NCBI GenBank assembly: GCA_024195585.1
Contig: SWBL01000332.1
Coordinates: 1 to 56,927, forward strand
DNA from: Aureobasidium sp. EXF-3400
Lineage: Eukaryota; Ascomycota; Dothideomycetes; Dothideales; Saccotheciaceae
DNA length: 56,927 bases
Reading direction: 5' to 3'
Positions 43,245 through 53,054 of this stretch are shown here, one piece after another. The notes under the pieces are model-generated. The model ran no database searches. It was not told where the DNA came from and saw only the letters and a list, made by a program, of their open reading frames with translations. Position 1 is the stretch's first letter. Each line of letters begins with the position of its first letter. The translations under genes and the position numbers were made by a program.

Positions 43245-44870
43245 TTACGAGGCGCTATTCATGGCTGATGCTGTGCGCCTACTCGTTCTCGTAGTCCTGC
43301 TTGGTCCGATAGCTGGTAATGGCTGAGCAGGTAGCGCTATATTGAGATGAGTTGCAATGTTGGCCAACGCTGGTCCTTCAATACCAAAGTGTGCTGCGTG
43401 ACGTGACAGTCTGTCTGTGTCGAAAGCTTGTCCGGATCTGTAGCGGGTGATAGGCACTGATGCAAGGGCGAAAGGCGACTTTGGGGTAATACCAGCAGAG
43501 GTTGGTGAGAACGGGCGAGAACTGAAAGATGCTTGAGGAACACCAGCTGAGTTGAGGACCGGAGGCGGAGTTGGTGGCCAGAAGGTCGCGTCAACCTTTC
43601 TGGCAAATGCTGCAAACGGCCCGTAGGGAATGTCAGCGTGCCACGCAGCCGCTTCTTTGCCTTCCAGAGACTCAGGCTTCTTCAGAGTCAAGGTGTATGT
43701 ATCGCCGTCTTGCTGGCAGAAATACTCATCGTCATCGCCCTTCAGCATAAAGTCCGAGAACACCCAGTCCCAGCAAGCGCTACCGTATGGTCCATACGGT
43801 ACTGACTGTCCATCGATTTCCTTTTCCTCATATTTCTGAAACCCCAGAGGGTCGTGGGGATCCCAAAATACCTGACCTCTCCTACTTTTTTTCATAGCTC
43901 GCTTGAACCTTATTGTCAGACAAGGATCCCATATCCGGTCCACGGGAATACGAAAGTGCTGAGCAACGGTCTCGTCAACAACCGAGGTCTTCAAAGATTC
44001 AAGTTCAGTCTCGTCCTCAACCTCATAAGAAGGGTCGAGACCTGTGAAATGGTCGGAATCTGCGACGATGACAAATGGCATATCGATCACTTTGACCTTC
44101 TCTTCCGCATCGTCGTCGTCGAGCAAGTGGAAGGCTGGTTGTGTGCGTAAGTCGAGTCCAGGATGGCCGCGCTTTTTTAACTCGGTTTCCCAGATAGTTT
44201 TGACCTCAGGAGGGGCCGCGAGGTGAAAGGTTTCAACTACGTGTCCTGTCCCGGCGATGACCCAATGACGCCAACATCCAAGAGCTTGATCCCAGAACCA
44301 TACGTGGTCGTCAGGTCTACTTTCGCTGTAAGTACCGTGGAAACCAAAGGTACCAGCAAAGATCTGGTCCAGTGCTGCTTTAAAAGCTTTCTCGAACGCT
44401 ACTGTTCGTTGATCTTCTGGGAGCGCCTGCACTCTACGAAAGATTGTCCTGACCTGTTCGTTTGTAAAGTCGGGGAAGAACACCACATCGGCGATTTCTG
44501 CATCAGAGTATTCATTGAGCCGCATTTTTCTTGCAGTTGTAGCCTCAGTCCAGGGAATTGCCCCCGCCAGCTCGTGCATCTTCAAGTACGGACCACACAA
44601 GCCCTTGCGGAGTCTTTTGGCAGTCGACTTCACAGCTGACTTTTCAGCAAGACGAGTAGAACGACGCGGAGCTGAAATGGCGACGCATTCCTCGGCCTCA
44701 GGGATCTTCATCGCAATGTTCTTCTTGTTATTTGTTTTCGGAGTCGTGGTGCTCTTGGGCTTAGCAGCCTTGGTAGCCTTTCGAGGCTTTTGTTTTCTGG
44801 CTGCCATGTCAGGTTGCGCAATTCCGATCAACAGTTTGAGAAAATGCGAGGGATGTAAAGCGCGAGACAT
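43245..44870 (-). CDS. Hypothetical protein, probably nuclear
   Basis: A single-exon frame of 541 residues. The first ATG at 44870 gives MSRALHPSHF; an alternative ATG 63 nt downstream gives MAARKQKPRKATKAAKPKS and looks equally good. The N-terminal ~80 residues are Lys/Arg-rich with RRSTRLAEK, the type seen in nuclear or chromatin proteins. The middle (~95-430) looks globular (DDHVWFWDQALGCWRHWV, VVFFPDFTNEQVRTIFRRVQ, CWDWVFSDFMLKGDDDEYF) and is rich in aromatic residues. The last ~100 residues are Ser/Pro-rich. I do not recognise a catalytic motif or named domain. No signal peptide or membrane segment. Confidence 0.65.
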   Translation of the reverse strand: MSRALHPSHFLKLLIGIAQPDMAARKQKPRKATKAAKPKSTTTPKTNNKKNIAMKIPEAEECVAISAPRRSTRLAEKSAVKSTAKRLRKGLCGPYLKMHELAGAIPWTEATTARKMRLNEYSDAEIADVVFFPDFTNEQVRTIFRRVQALPEDQRTVAFEKAFKAALDQIFAGTFGFHGTYSESRPDDHVWFWDQALGCWRHWVIAGTGHVVETFHLAAPPEVKTIWETELKKRGHPGLDLRTQPAFHLLDDDDAEEKVKVIDMPFVIVADSDHFTGLDPSYEVEDETELESLKTSVVDETVAQHFRIPVDRIWDPCLTIRFKRAMKKSRRGQVFWDPHDPLGFQKYEEKEIDGQSVPYGPYGSACWDWVFSDFMLKGDDDEYFCQQDGDTYTLTLKKPESLEGKEAAAWHADIPYGPFAAFARKVDATFWPPTPPPVLNSAGVPQASFSSRPFSPTSAGITPKSPFALASVPITRYRSGQAFDTDRLSRHAAHFGIEGPALANIATHLNIALPAQPLPAIGPSRTTRTSRRTASAMNSAS

Positions 44871-45795
44871 GGATTATAGTCGATGGTATGTTATTTCTTG
44901 AGCTTCGAGGTTCGCCGGATCCGGCGATCCTGTATACGTTAGTCACATAGCCCTCAAAGAAAAGCTTATAAGCCTCATCTTGCGGCACCCAAAAAACGCG
45001 TATAGAGGCGTCTAGTTTTTCTTTGATCCCTGCGAGGCTCTGATTTTCCGGCTATCGACTGGACACGCTGATGCAGTGGCGCTGATTGTGTCTCATGCGT
45101 CCAGCTGGTCGGTCTGTTCGGTTCAGCGGGCGATGGGGGTAACCAATGGTAAGGTCATGCGAAGTCGAACAAAGACTTGTGCATCTCTTTGCACATCGAA
45201 TGCCTCTTTCATCCTGTGTCGATAGCCACTGGCGACGTCCTTGCAGTCCTGGACACAGAAGGTTGGAATTGCTCGATGGTTCATTGCTGGAGTTTGCCGA
45301 CCAGAACTGTCTGAAACTTGTCTTTATATTGCTGGAAAAGTCTGAGGGTATGCGCTCTCGTGCTTTCGTACCTCGCACAAATGGGGAAATGCGTAGAGAT
45401 GGGGATCGTGTTCAGTCTTCCTAGCCATAGCAGGTATACTGTATAGCTCTTTTCTACAGGATACCTATAGAGTCTCTCGGAGATAACATAAGGCCATGGG
45501 ACTTAGCGTTGGAACGTAGTTGTTCCTTTCTTGATAGCTCTTGACTTGTTGGAGGGTCAACATGAGTCAAGTCGTATTTGAGCAAACTCTGGCGCCAAAC
45601 CGGATTCCCTCAACCTTGCCAACGAGACCAGTGTCTTGGCAACTACCTCCACCTTGGTCACAACCACCCACACGTCTATTTTGCCATTACACGCCTTGAT
45701 CTTATGTCTGATAGCTACCATCATCGCTCGTCGACAAGGTCATCACATCACAACATACCTTTGACGACAGAGGCACTTCAGTCAACAACACAGCT
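44871..45795. other. Divergent intergenic region
   Basis: About 0.9 kb between a minus-strand gene (start 44870) and a plus-strand gene (start 45796), so it should hold two promoters. Frames such as 45052-45378 (-) and 45146-45424 (+) overlap each other and are not credible. A short inverted repeat cgccggatccggcg lies at about 44911-44924. Confidence 0.45.
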
Positions 45796-47120
45796 ATGTC
45801 TGATCAACTTCCAACCACGACTGTAAGTCTATCAATCCATTGCGCTTATAGAGAGCTTTGGTGATGCTGCTATGCTGCTACCCATTGGATGAGCTTATAC
45901 TAACCATGATGCAGATGCAGGCGCTCGTTGGCCCCATAGAACTTCCCGAAGAGATCAAAGCTATGATCGCTGCTGAGGCTGATGATGAAGACATCCCTAC
46001 ACAGCGTCTGGTCTCAATGCGCTGGCAGAAAGCCACACTCCAGAGATTTCGGTCGCGTTTCGGCCAGCTGGTGTTTGAATACACGAGGACTGGCCTGGAA
46101 GGCATGCTGAGAGCCTGTCAGCACCCTGATTGTGGTCCTCTAATCCACACCCTGATCCTCGTAGTGGACTGCAAGCGCCGCAATGCCTCACACTACCAAC
46201 AGCTCTACAACCAGGCTCTAGTCGCGCTTGCAGCACATGGACAACCAGTACGCCTGGGGATTCGCTGGTGCCCAACTCCTCTTGGTGAAGTCGTGACCCC
46301 TGAGCTGGCCTCGGGTCGTCTGGTCATATTATTGAACAAGAAGATACTCCCTGCCGCCCGAGCCGCCGGTCTGGCTGAAGATGATCTCTTGATTGAGCTT
46401 CCTGACCCTCAATCTCTCGAAAACGAGCCCAATGTCTATACCAGCCTTGTGCGATGGCTGTTCCAAACATGGTTCAGGTACGCTAGGGTGGGTGAATCGT
46501 GTAAAACCACCATCCGCTTCGACAACTCCATCACACAATTCTCACGCCCACCCTCACTCGAATTCTGGCGCCTTCCCGACAGAGTCGAGTGTCACGGCAT
46601 GATGTCGCGTCACTACGACGCTTTCTATCACCTCTTCGAGATGTCAAACTCGGAGCTGGCTCTGTACAACTGCCGCGTGCCAGAGACCTTCTTCCGCGCC
46701 ACCAACCACCACCTCACTACCATCATCATGGAGGGTGTGAGCGTCTACAATGAGCCTGAAGGCCAATTCAGAGACATTGTGAGCCGGGAGTTGCAAGCAG
46801 GCTCTATTGTCACACTGTTCGACCTTCTGCTGGGCACTCACCCCGGCTTGAGCCGTCTGAGGCTCAAAAACCTCTACCAGGGTGAAGACACCTGGCTGAG
46901 TGACGGCTCTCATCTTTTTGATGTGAGAGGCGTTCACAAGCTGGGTGAGGCCATCGCTCGCCTCCTGGAAGGCTACCGTGGCTGGGAGATTCCGTATTGG
47001 TTGTGTAGGGATGAGGCAATGAAGGCCAAGATGCTGGCGAAGTGGGGAGGCACCAACATGGGTAGTGGCTTGTTGAGCAGCCCCGACTTTTTGGATCGAA
47101 GTGAGGACAGTAGTATGTAA
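45796..47120 (+). CDS. F-box-like protein, two exons
   Basis: A tiny first exon, 45796-45822 (MSDQLPTTT), is joined across a 92-bp intron (GTAAGT, branch TACTAAC, acceptor GATGCAG) to 45915-47120, giving 410 residues in phase 0. Without the intron the frame would begin inside intron sequence. The N-terminal part (LVGPIELPEEIKAMIAAEAD, QRLVSMRWQKATLQRF) is a divergent F-box-like segment. The following YTRTGLEGMLRACQHPDCGP and LIHTLILVVDCKRRN match the layout of the other F-box-like genes here. The C-terminal part has loose leucine-rich stretches (LLLGTHPGLSRLRLKNLYQG). A ubiquitin-ligase adaptor role is inferred from the weak motif only. A tandem inverted-repeat array starts about 100 bp after the stop codon. 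Confidence 0.7.
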
Positions 47121-47189
47121 GAGATTAGAAATGAAGAAAGAGCGAGTGAATAGAACGGGGGAAAAATGTACTATAGAAATAATGAATAC

Positions 47190-47892
47190 CACGCTCTCCC
47201 AGAACCGGCACCGTATCTCATGTATCTATAAAAATGCATAATGATCTTCGTAGCAGAGACATGTCCACAGAAAGTCCAAGGATACTGTTATTTCTGAGGG
47301 GCTCTCAGTGGACAACAGTCAGAATCACATGATATCGTGCATTTTTATAGATAGCACAACCGGATGATACTGATATGAGAGACCCGTTATTCTGCTGGTT
47401 GACTTTAACACTCTCCTAAACGTAGCACCTTGTCTCACGTATCTATAGAAATGCAAGATGTTTTACAAAATGGATATGTATCCAGAGAGAGCCCAAGAAG
47501 AATGAAATTTTTGATGGGCTCTCAGACGACAACACTCAAAATTATACAATCTCATGCATTTTAATAGATATCTCAACACGCTGACACAAGATGAGAGCCC
47601 CTGATCTTGTTCATTGGTTTTTGACAGTTTCCCAAATGCGAAATAGTGTTTAAGGTGGTTGTAAAAATGCACAAATTTTCATAAAATAGGACTGTGTCCA
47701 AAGAGAATCTAGGAAGGAAGGAGACTTTGATGGGCTTTCAGTGGAACCCATTCAGCTGCATATTATATCGTGCATTTAGGCGGATGTCGTATTGTTATGT
47801 GCCGGACAAGAGATACCCTCTTCATTTTGCTCATCGAGACTCTTGATGGACATTGTTCAACTCTACATGATATTGTGCATTGTTATAGATAA
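47190..47892. repeat. Tandem array of inverted-repeat elements (217-bp period)
   Basis: Left arms are at 47222 (GTATCTATAAAAATGCATAA), 47439 (GTATCTATAGAAATGCAAGA) and about 47655 (GTTGTAAAAATGCACAAA), spaced 217 and 216 bp. Right arms ending GTGCATTTTTATAGATAG, CATGCATTTTAATAGATA and CGTGCATTTAGGCGGAT close hairpins of about 130 bp. A fourth partial unit has only its right arm (ATTGTGCATTGTTATAGAT, ending 47890). Inner stems pair TGTCCACAGA-type with CTCTCAGTGGACA-type sequence. The ~85-bp spacers are also related (CACTCTCCTAAACG versus CGCTCTCCCAGAACC), so the duplicated unit is hairpin plus spacer. The array lies between an F-box-like stop (47120) and a convergent gene end (48008). Confidence 0.85.
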
Positions 47893-48007
47893 TCTATTGT
47901 CGAGTATATCGACATGATGCTAGCAACCTCATTGATCTTTCCATCATTCCTATACTTATTTTGAGCCGAAACAGCTGGGAAACATGCCTGATAGCCTGCC
48001 GTTCAAA

Positions 48008-48913
48008 TCAGCAATGCACGTCGTAGTCAGATCGAGTTGCAACTTGCACAAAAGCCCAAACTCTCGTGGTAGTTCTGGCTTCCAGAGTCTGAACGACCTT
48101 CTCGAGCAGGTAAAGCTGTTGTCTGATACTTCCAGCCAGTCTTCGCGACTGCTGTTCGGGTCTTGAAAGCTGGACTTTCATTTCGAGGAGTCTGTCGGCG
48201 TGTTCGCTGGCAGCTTTGACATGCAAGCCGGCCTGCGCATAGTCACCAAGCTTTGTGGATTGTCTGGCGAGAGTTTGGTATTTGTCGAGACCGTACTTGA
48301 GGACAAGGGTAGCGTCGAGGTATCTCTGACCTTGCTGTAGACTCTTGTCTAGCGTGTGCTGCTCTCGAGCCAGCCTGATGATCACTTCTTCGCAGAAGCC
48401 AATATCTTCAGCACGGTGAAGGCGACGCTTGGCTTTGAAGACTCGATGTTCAAGTGCCTGAAGCTCTGTCAACAATGGTGGTAGAAGGGACAGCTGAGTA
48501 GCGCGAAAAGTGTGCCACGCTCTGAGGATCTCCTCTGGTTGGAAAGTGGCCATAGCCGTGATGACATTGTCATAAGTGGCAGGTTCTTCCTCAGAAATGG
48601 CTCGATCATACGTCGGGGGTTGCTCAGTAGCATCTTGGTAGGTTGGTGGTTGGCCTTCGGTTGGTCCAGGCGCTGGGATGCCTGGAAGTGGCTTGTCGTG
48701 AAGAGCAGTTGTAAATTTTCTGTAGTGATCGCGCTGCAGCTCTGCGAACACGTCGGTGTTCGCTTCGTAGCATACTGAACAGGGTCGCTTGAGTTCGATC
48801 ATGAGCTGAGATTTCTCAACCTCGCAAGCAGGTTTACAGATGCGAGGAGGCATGAGTTCCCGACTCGATGTGTCGCAGATGCATTCGTAGACCATAAGCG
48901 TCTGTCCACACAT
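48008..48913 (-). CDS. Met-Cys cysteine-rich protein with PPTY motifs
   Basis: A single-exon frame of 301 residues from ATG 48913. The N-terminus MCGQTLMVYECICDTSSREL, followed by CKPAC and CSVC, resembles the common fungal Met-Cys-x(n)-Cys-x-Cys proteins of unknown function and may bind a metal (inference). Around residues 85-120 there are two PPTY motifs and a related PATY (QPPTYQDATEQPPTYDRA), the kind of site bound by WW domains of Nedd4/Rsp5 ubiquitin ligases. The C-terminal ~170 residues look all-helical (LLTELQALEHRVFKAKRRLH, RLAREQHTLDKSLQQGQRYL) and may form a coiled coil. No signal peptide. The gene at 52293 has a related N-terminal pattern. Confidence 0.7.
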   Translation of the reverse strand: MCGQTLMVYECICDTSSRELMPPRICKPACEVEKSQLMIELKRPCSVCYEANTDVFAELQRDHYRKFTTALHDKPLPGIPAPGPTEGQPPTYQDATEQPPTYDRAISEEEPATYDNVITAMATFQPEEILRAWHTFRATQLSLLPPLLTELQALEHRVFKAKRRLHRAEDIGFCEEVIIRLAREQHTLDKSLQQGQRYLDATLVLKYGLDKYQTLARQSTKLGDYAQAGLHVKAASEHADRLLEMKVQLSRPEQQSRRLAGSIRQQLYLLEKVVQTLEARTTTRVWAFVQVATRSDYDVHC

Positions 48914-49264
48914 TGCTATTAGTTACAGTCTTTGCGACTCGTGCCTGCACGGGTAGGTAGTATCTGCGTGGGTGTTTGGTTCCGGTAAGTCCAGGACGGC
49001 GGATGGTAGTCCTATATCGTGGAAGATTGGCCGAGACATGGTGTCTTTGTTTTCTTTGTGTCGTGATAACAATGTTTTGTGCCTTTCGACTGTTTGTCTA
49101 GCTTTTCTTTGTGAATCGAGACTTTCCGAATCGAACTGTGTTTGTCCTTGTCTCAGACGCGGAGACCGTCGAGACACGCCAAACAAGCCGCACTGACTAG
49201 ACTTTGCGGTACGTGATGCACACCTCACGCACACTGAAGTCAACCTGATCAACACAAGCCCATA

Positions 49265-49925
49265 ATGATTCCCTCTGCAGACACCACTGCTCTACCAGAG
49301 CCTCCTGAGCATGATACCCGCGATAAATTGCACTCCGAGGTATAAATCGACCCTTGAAGTCATGTTAGATGGAGTTTTGACATGTCTCTAGCCAGAAACC
49401 ATCAAAATCGCAGGCTGGACCTGTGTCAACACGCGTTTCGTGGTGACAACAGCCCCCGATCACACCCCATCAGAGACTAGCCAGAAAGACGACGACGGAG
49501 ATGAAGAGATGACCACCACAGCCTCTACCAAGTCAGACACTGATGAGTCTCGTGATTGCGAGTGGGAAGGTTGCGACAAGACGTTCACTGGATTTAACGC
49601 GCCTACCCTCCTCTACGTAAGTCTGCGTAACCTCTGAGCATCATTGCGAAGACTGCCTACTAGAATCTCAGAATTCATCGTGCTAACGTCAATGTAGCTT
49701 CACCTCATCAACGATCATGTAGCCAAGCCTCAAGACACTTAGAGCTTCGATCCCAAATGTCACTGGAAGTTCTGTCCCTACAGTGGCAAGGCCCGCAGAT
49801 TGTTGTTGTCACACGTGATGGTCCACGTCCCGAACTACAAACCAATCATTTGTGATGGATGCGATAGAGCATTCCAGAGAGAAAGTAATTTGAGAGTGCA
49901 CAAGAAGACATGCAAGGACTCTTGA
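49265..49925 (+). pseudogene. C2H2 zinc-finger gene with in-frame stop
   Basis: Three exons can be spliced in phase 0: 49265-49339, 49392-49616 and 49698-49925, with GTATAA/CTCTAG and GTAAGT/AATGTAG introns. They encode an acidic Ser/Thr segment, then a first finger C-EWEG-C-DKTF...LHLINDH spanning the second intron. Downstream in the same frame are PKCHWKFCPYSGKARRLL with LSHVMVHV and a last finger CDGCDRAFQRESNLRVHKK ending in Cys. Between the first and second fingers the frame carries TAG at 49740-49742. I see no alternative intron long enough to remove it, so the protein would end after one finger. GLI/Zic-like or PacC-like fungal regulators have similar fingers, but I cannot name the orthologue. 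The stop lies only 8 bp from the end of the convergent gene. Confidence 0.6.
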
Positions 49926-49933
49926 ACGGCAGG

Positions 49934-51789
49934 CTAGCAGGATTGTGGCAGAAAGCTCAGATCGGTGTCAGAGAAGCACGTAAAAGGGCGGCAAACCTGT
50001 ACCTCTTGTATCAAATTCCTAACACCAGGCCAAAAATCATTCAAGATGAGTTCATGATCAATCTCATCTACTCCCACCTCGAAGTTGACGTCTCTTCCCT
50101 CCATGTCCCATTCTTCAGACTGTTTCAAGTGTTGCTCGTATCTTTGGAGGTCTTTGCCTGTGAGAGGCTCGTACGGACATGAGCCAGGCAACTGTAAGGG
50201 TCGCCATAACTCGGCAATTTCTTGAAGCCCTGATTGTAAAACCGGAATGCCATCAGCACATGTGCGGTGACAGTAGCAGAATAATCCGTAAAGCTGTTCA
50301 TAATCGGGTGAGTGATCATGAGTCGGATCAGATCCGAAGCGGTCTACCCGAGGAGGAAAGGGACTAAGACGAGGTATATAGCGACGGGGGAAGGATGCGT
50401 TGGCTCGCTCAACATCGTCGAAGTATAAGATTAGGTCTGCCTCAAATCTAGTCTTCCCAGACGTCAAGTAAGGGTTTGGAATGTTGAGAGTGCGGTTGAC
50501 GCAGAAAAGGAAGAGTGGGGAGATGGGGCATGCCCGCCAACCGGTCATACAGGTGATTGTCTCGGGCTCTCCAGGCTTGACAAAGACGTGTTCCAATGTG
50601 GCGCAAGGCATCATGGTTGGCGTTGAGATTGAATTGATGCGAGGGTCATTGGCAAGAATTCTCAAGACATGATGAGCGTGGTTGAGCAGACTGGCATGCT
50701 CTTCTGGGGCGCCCTGCCAAGAGCACTTGGAAATCCAAAAGTTGTTCTTGTTGGCTACGTTGCTCAACCCAAGATGAATGACGCCGCCGGCGAACTCGAC
50801 CATGTTTAGCCCTGAAGTTATGTTAGTCTTGTTTCATTATGCGGTAGACCGGATAACACACAAGGGCCACCATCGGGAATGCACGCATTGCAAGAATAGA
50901 GATCTTGTTCATTCGGACCGCACTGGGGTCCGATGCAAAAGTTGTGTCCGAGGTGAATCTTTCGAGAGGCAGGCAAGCTATTCGTGTTGGACAAATACAA
51001 GCTACCGTATGCAGGGAAGCAAAGTTCAGAGCTCTTTGCCAGTTGACGAGCAACTGATTTGAGATATTTAATCTTCTGAACCTTTCCTAGATCTTGCCAA
51101 ATTTGGTGTAGAGGAACGCCAGAAGCATGCCCCACTATCAGATAAGGATGACCAACAGTGTTCTTGGTGTCTTCTCTCCATTCAAGGATCTGAGGTACAG
51201 GAATGTCGGTTCTGAAAGATACTATCATCTTGTTAGATCTGGAAAGCCGAGAATTTCGACAATTTCACGTACAGTACTTGATAGTGGCGACCTCCGAGTT
51301 GAAGTTACGGCCAGCAGGCCCTGCAGCTGGAGTAGGCAGTCTCACAACAAGGCGCTTGCCATTGTCGGTGTGAAAGATTAGGGTACGAGAGATATGGCCG
51401 TCTTGCTTGGACCATGAAGCGATCGAATTTGCCCCTGGGCAACATGCGACAACTCTCTTGCACAGCTCAGGGAAGTCGAAGTGGATCTGGCGAGCAGCTT
51501 GACGAGCACTGTCATGCGAAAGCCAGTGGCCACGGGAGAAGATGAAGGGATTGCAGTCTGCAGGCACCGGCGTTGTTTGACGCAAAAGCTTAGGCGCGGT
51601 ATGCTCACATTGCTTGTTGTCTTGAGTGGGGCTACTGACCGTGGTCAAAGGTTCTTGTGAATGTGTCTTGGGTGCATCCCTGAACCTGCTTGCGTATCGG
51701 GCGGCAGTTGTCCTGTATGTCGCGATGGAGGAGTTTGTGAACGAAGCACTGAGCTTGGAGCGGAAGATTATTCCGCTCGAAGGTGACAT
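49934..51789 (-). CDS. APH/AIM9-like kinase-fold protein, probably catalytically dead
   Basis: Exons 51278-51789, 50862-51211 and 49934-50811 (introns of 66 and 50 bp, phases 2 and 1) give 579 residues. The start, MSPSSGIIFRSKLSASF followed by Arg/Ala/Thr-rich sequence, fits a mitochondrial presequence, as in AIM9 (inferred). The N-lobe signature is clear: GKRLVVRLPTPAAGPAG, EVATIK, TDIPVPQILEWREDTKN, HPYLIVGHASGVPLHQIW. In active fungal APH-type proteins the C-lobe has a HPDLHxxN catalytic loop and an IDW metal-binding motif. Here the corresponding places read PCATLEHVFV and MTGWRAC, so the catalytic Asp and metal-binding Asp are absent. I call it a pseudokinase-like member. The alternative donor GTACGT in intron 1 would create a stop; the chosen one does not. 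Confidence 0.7.
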
Positions 51790-52292
51790 GGTAGTTCTTT
51801 GTGCTGTTGCCAGCGCGTCAAGCGTGCATAGGTATGTTTGATAGTGATCAAGTACCGGCTGTGTTTGTGCCCATGCCTTTCGGCCAATCCGATCGGAGAC
51901 GCACTCGCTGACCAATCAAAGCACCCCGTTTTCACTTGTGCTGAATGCTGCCAAACTTTCGGTTTCGCGCCAATCTTTGCATTAGACTCGATCCGTTAGA
52001 ACGCTGTCCCAACAACTATTGACAAAGGACCAGGGGACAAAGCGAGTGCACACTTCAATGCGGCCTTCTTTGTCACGATGGACCATTTCCTTGTCGCTTT
52101 GTGACTGTAACAATGGCATGTCTTTGTCTTGCACAAACGATTATCTCAGCTGCAGTTTGATACCAAAAATACTTAGTCGGACCCCTGGGCATCTCCTGGA
52201 CTCAAGCTGCTTTTACACGAACAACGCTTCGATCATCCAACTTCAAAAATCTCCAGAAACACAGATCCCCAACAACCACTACAACTCCAACA
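51790..52292. promoter_or_regulatory. Divergent promoter region
   Basis: It separates the minus-strand APH-like gene (ATG 51789) from the plus-strand Met-Cys gene (ATG 52293). A long C/A-rich leader precedes the latter (caacaaccactacaactcc, 52269-52287). No specific site recognised. Confidence 0.4.
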
Positions 52293-53054
52293 ATGTGCAT
52301 CGGCTCAATCGTTACCGTTCAGTGCAAGGCCTGCGGCTCCGCCTTCGATAAGTCCTTGTATCTTGGCTGTGCCACTTATGAACACGCTCGTGAAGGCTGG
52401 GAAGACCGTACTGACTCTATCATCAGCATTTCTGCCTACTCTGTTCCAAGTTGTGACGAGTGCTCCGACTTCGACACTTCTTCCGACTCTGACTCTATTT
52501 CCATTCAAAGTGTTGACTCTACGGCTGAGTTCGACTATGAAGGCGATGAAGTTCCTGCTCCCTACTACTCCCTCGGTGAGTCTTCTGCTCTTTCTGGTGC
52601 CTGGTCCGAAGATGCTGCATCTTCTCTCGAGAGCTTTTCTGATACGATGAGCACCTTGATCGACCGTGTGATTGCTCTCTCGTCTACTGCCGCCACTGTA
52701 ACCCTCAAACTCAACATTGGGCTCATCTGCAGAGAATGTGATGCATACCTCAACTGGACCGAGACTGAACACGAGCGTGCCGTTGCAACTGAAGACAAGC
52801 TCTGTGAAGCTCTTGAAACTACTGGTGTTACTGATGAGATCAATGCCTCCGTTGTTGAAGACATGACTGCTGATATGCTTGAGTTGTTTGACAACCTGAC
52901 TTCATTCAACCCTTTCTATGATGCTGAGTACAATGCTGGTAGGTTCAATGGCTATCTGACTGTTCTGATCGAGAAACTTGAGAGACTTGAGGCTCAACAG
53001 TTTGGCGCTGATGCTGCGGCTGCTAGGGCTTTCGTCGAGCTTACCGATGCTTGA
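52293..53054 (+). CDS. Met-Cys protein with CxxC pairs and helical C-terminus
   Basis: A single-exon frame of 253 residues from ATG 52293 (caacaatg). The N-terminus MCIGSIVTVQCKACGSAFDK, with YLGC following, is a possible small metal-binding ribbon. A second CxxC pair occurs at LICRECDAYLNWTETEHERA (~residue 150). Between them is a Ser/Asp-rich acidic linker (DECSDFDTSSDSDSISIQS). The C-terminal ~100 residues are helical and acidic (ASVVEDMTADMLELFDNL, LTVLIEKLERLEAQQF). The neighbour at 53617 has the same pattern (MCYG, CPHC, HGC, CQDC, then an acidic and helical end), so the two are probable tandem paralogues. No signal peptide; function unknown. Confidence 0.7.
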   Translation: MCIGSIVTVQCKACGSAFDKSLYLGCATYEHAREGWEDRTDSIISISAYSVPSCDECSDFDTSSDSDSISIQSVDSTAEFDYEGDEVPAPYYSLGESSALSGAWSEDAASSLESFSDTMSTLIDRVIALSSTAATVTLKLNIGLICRECDAYLNWTETEHERAVATEDKLCEALETTGVTDEINASVVEDMTADMLELFDNLTSFNPFYDAEYNAGRFNGYLTVLIEKLERLEAQQFGADAAAARAFVELTDA

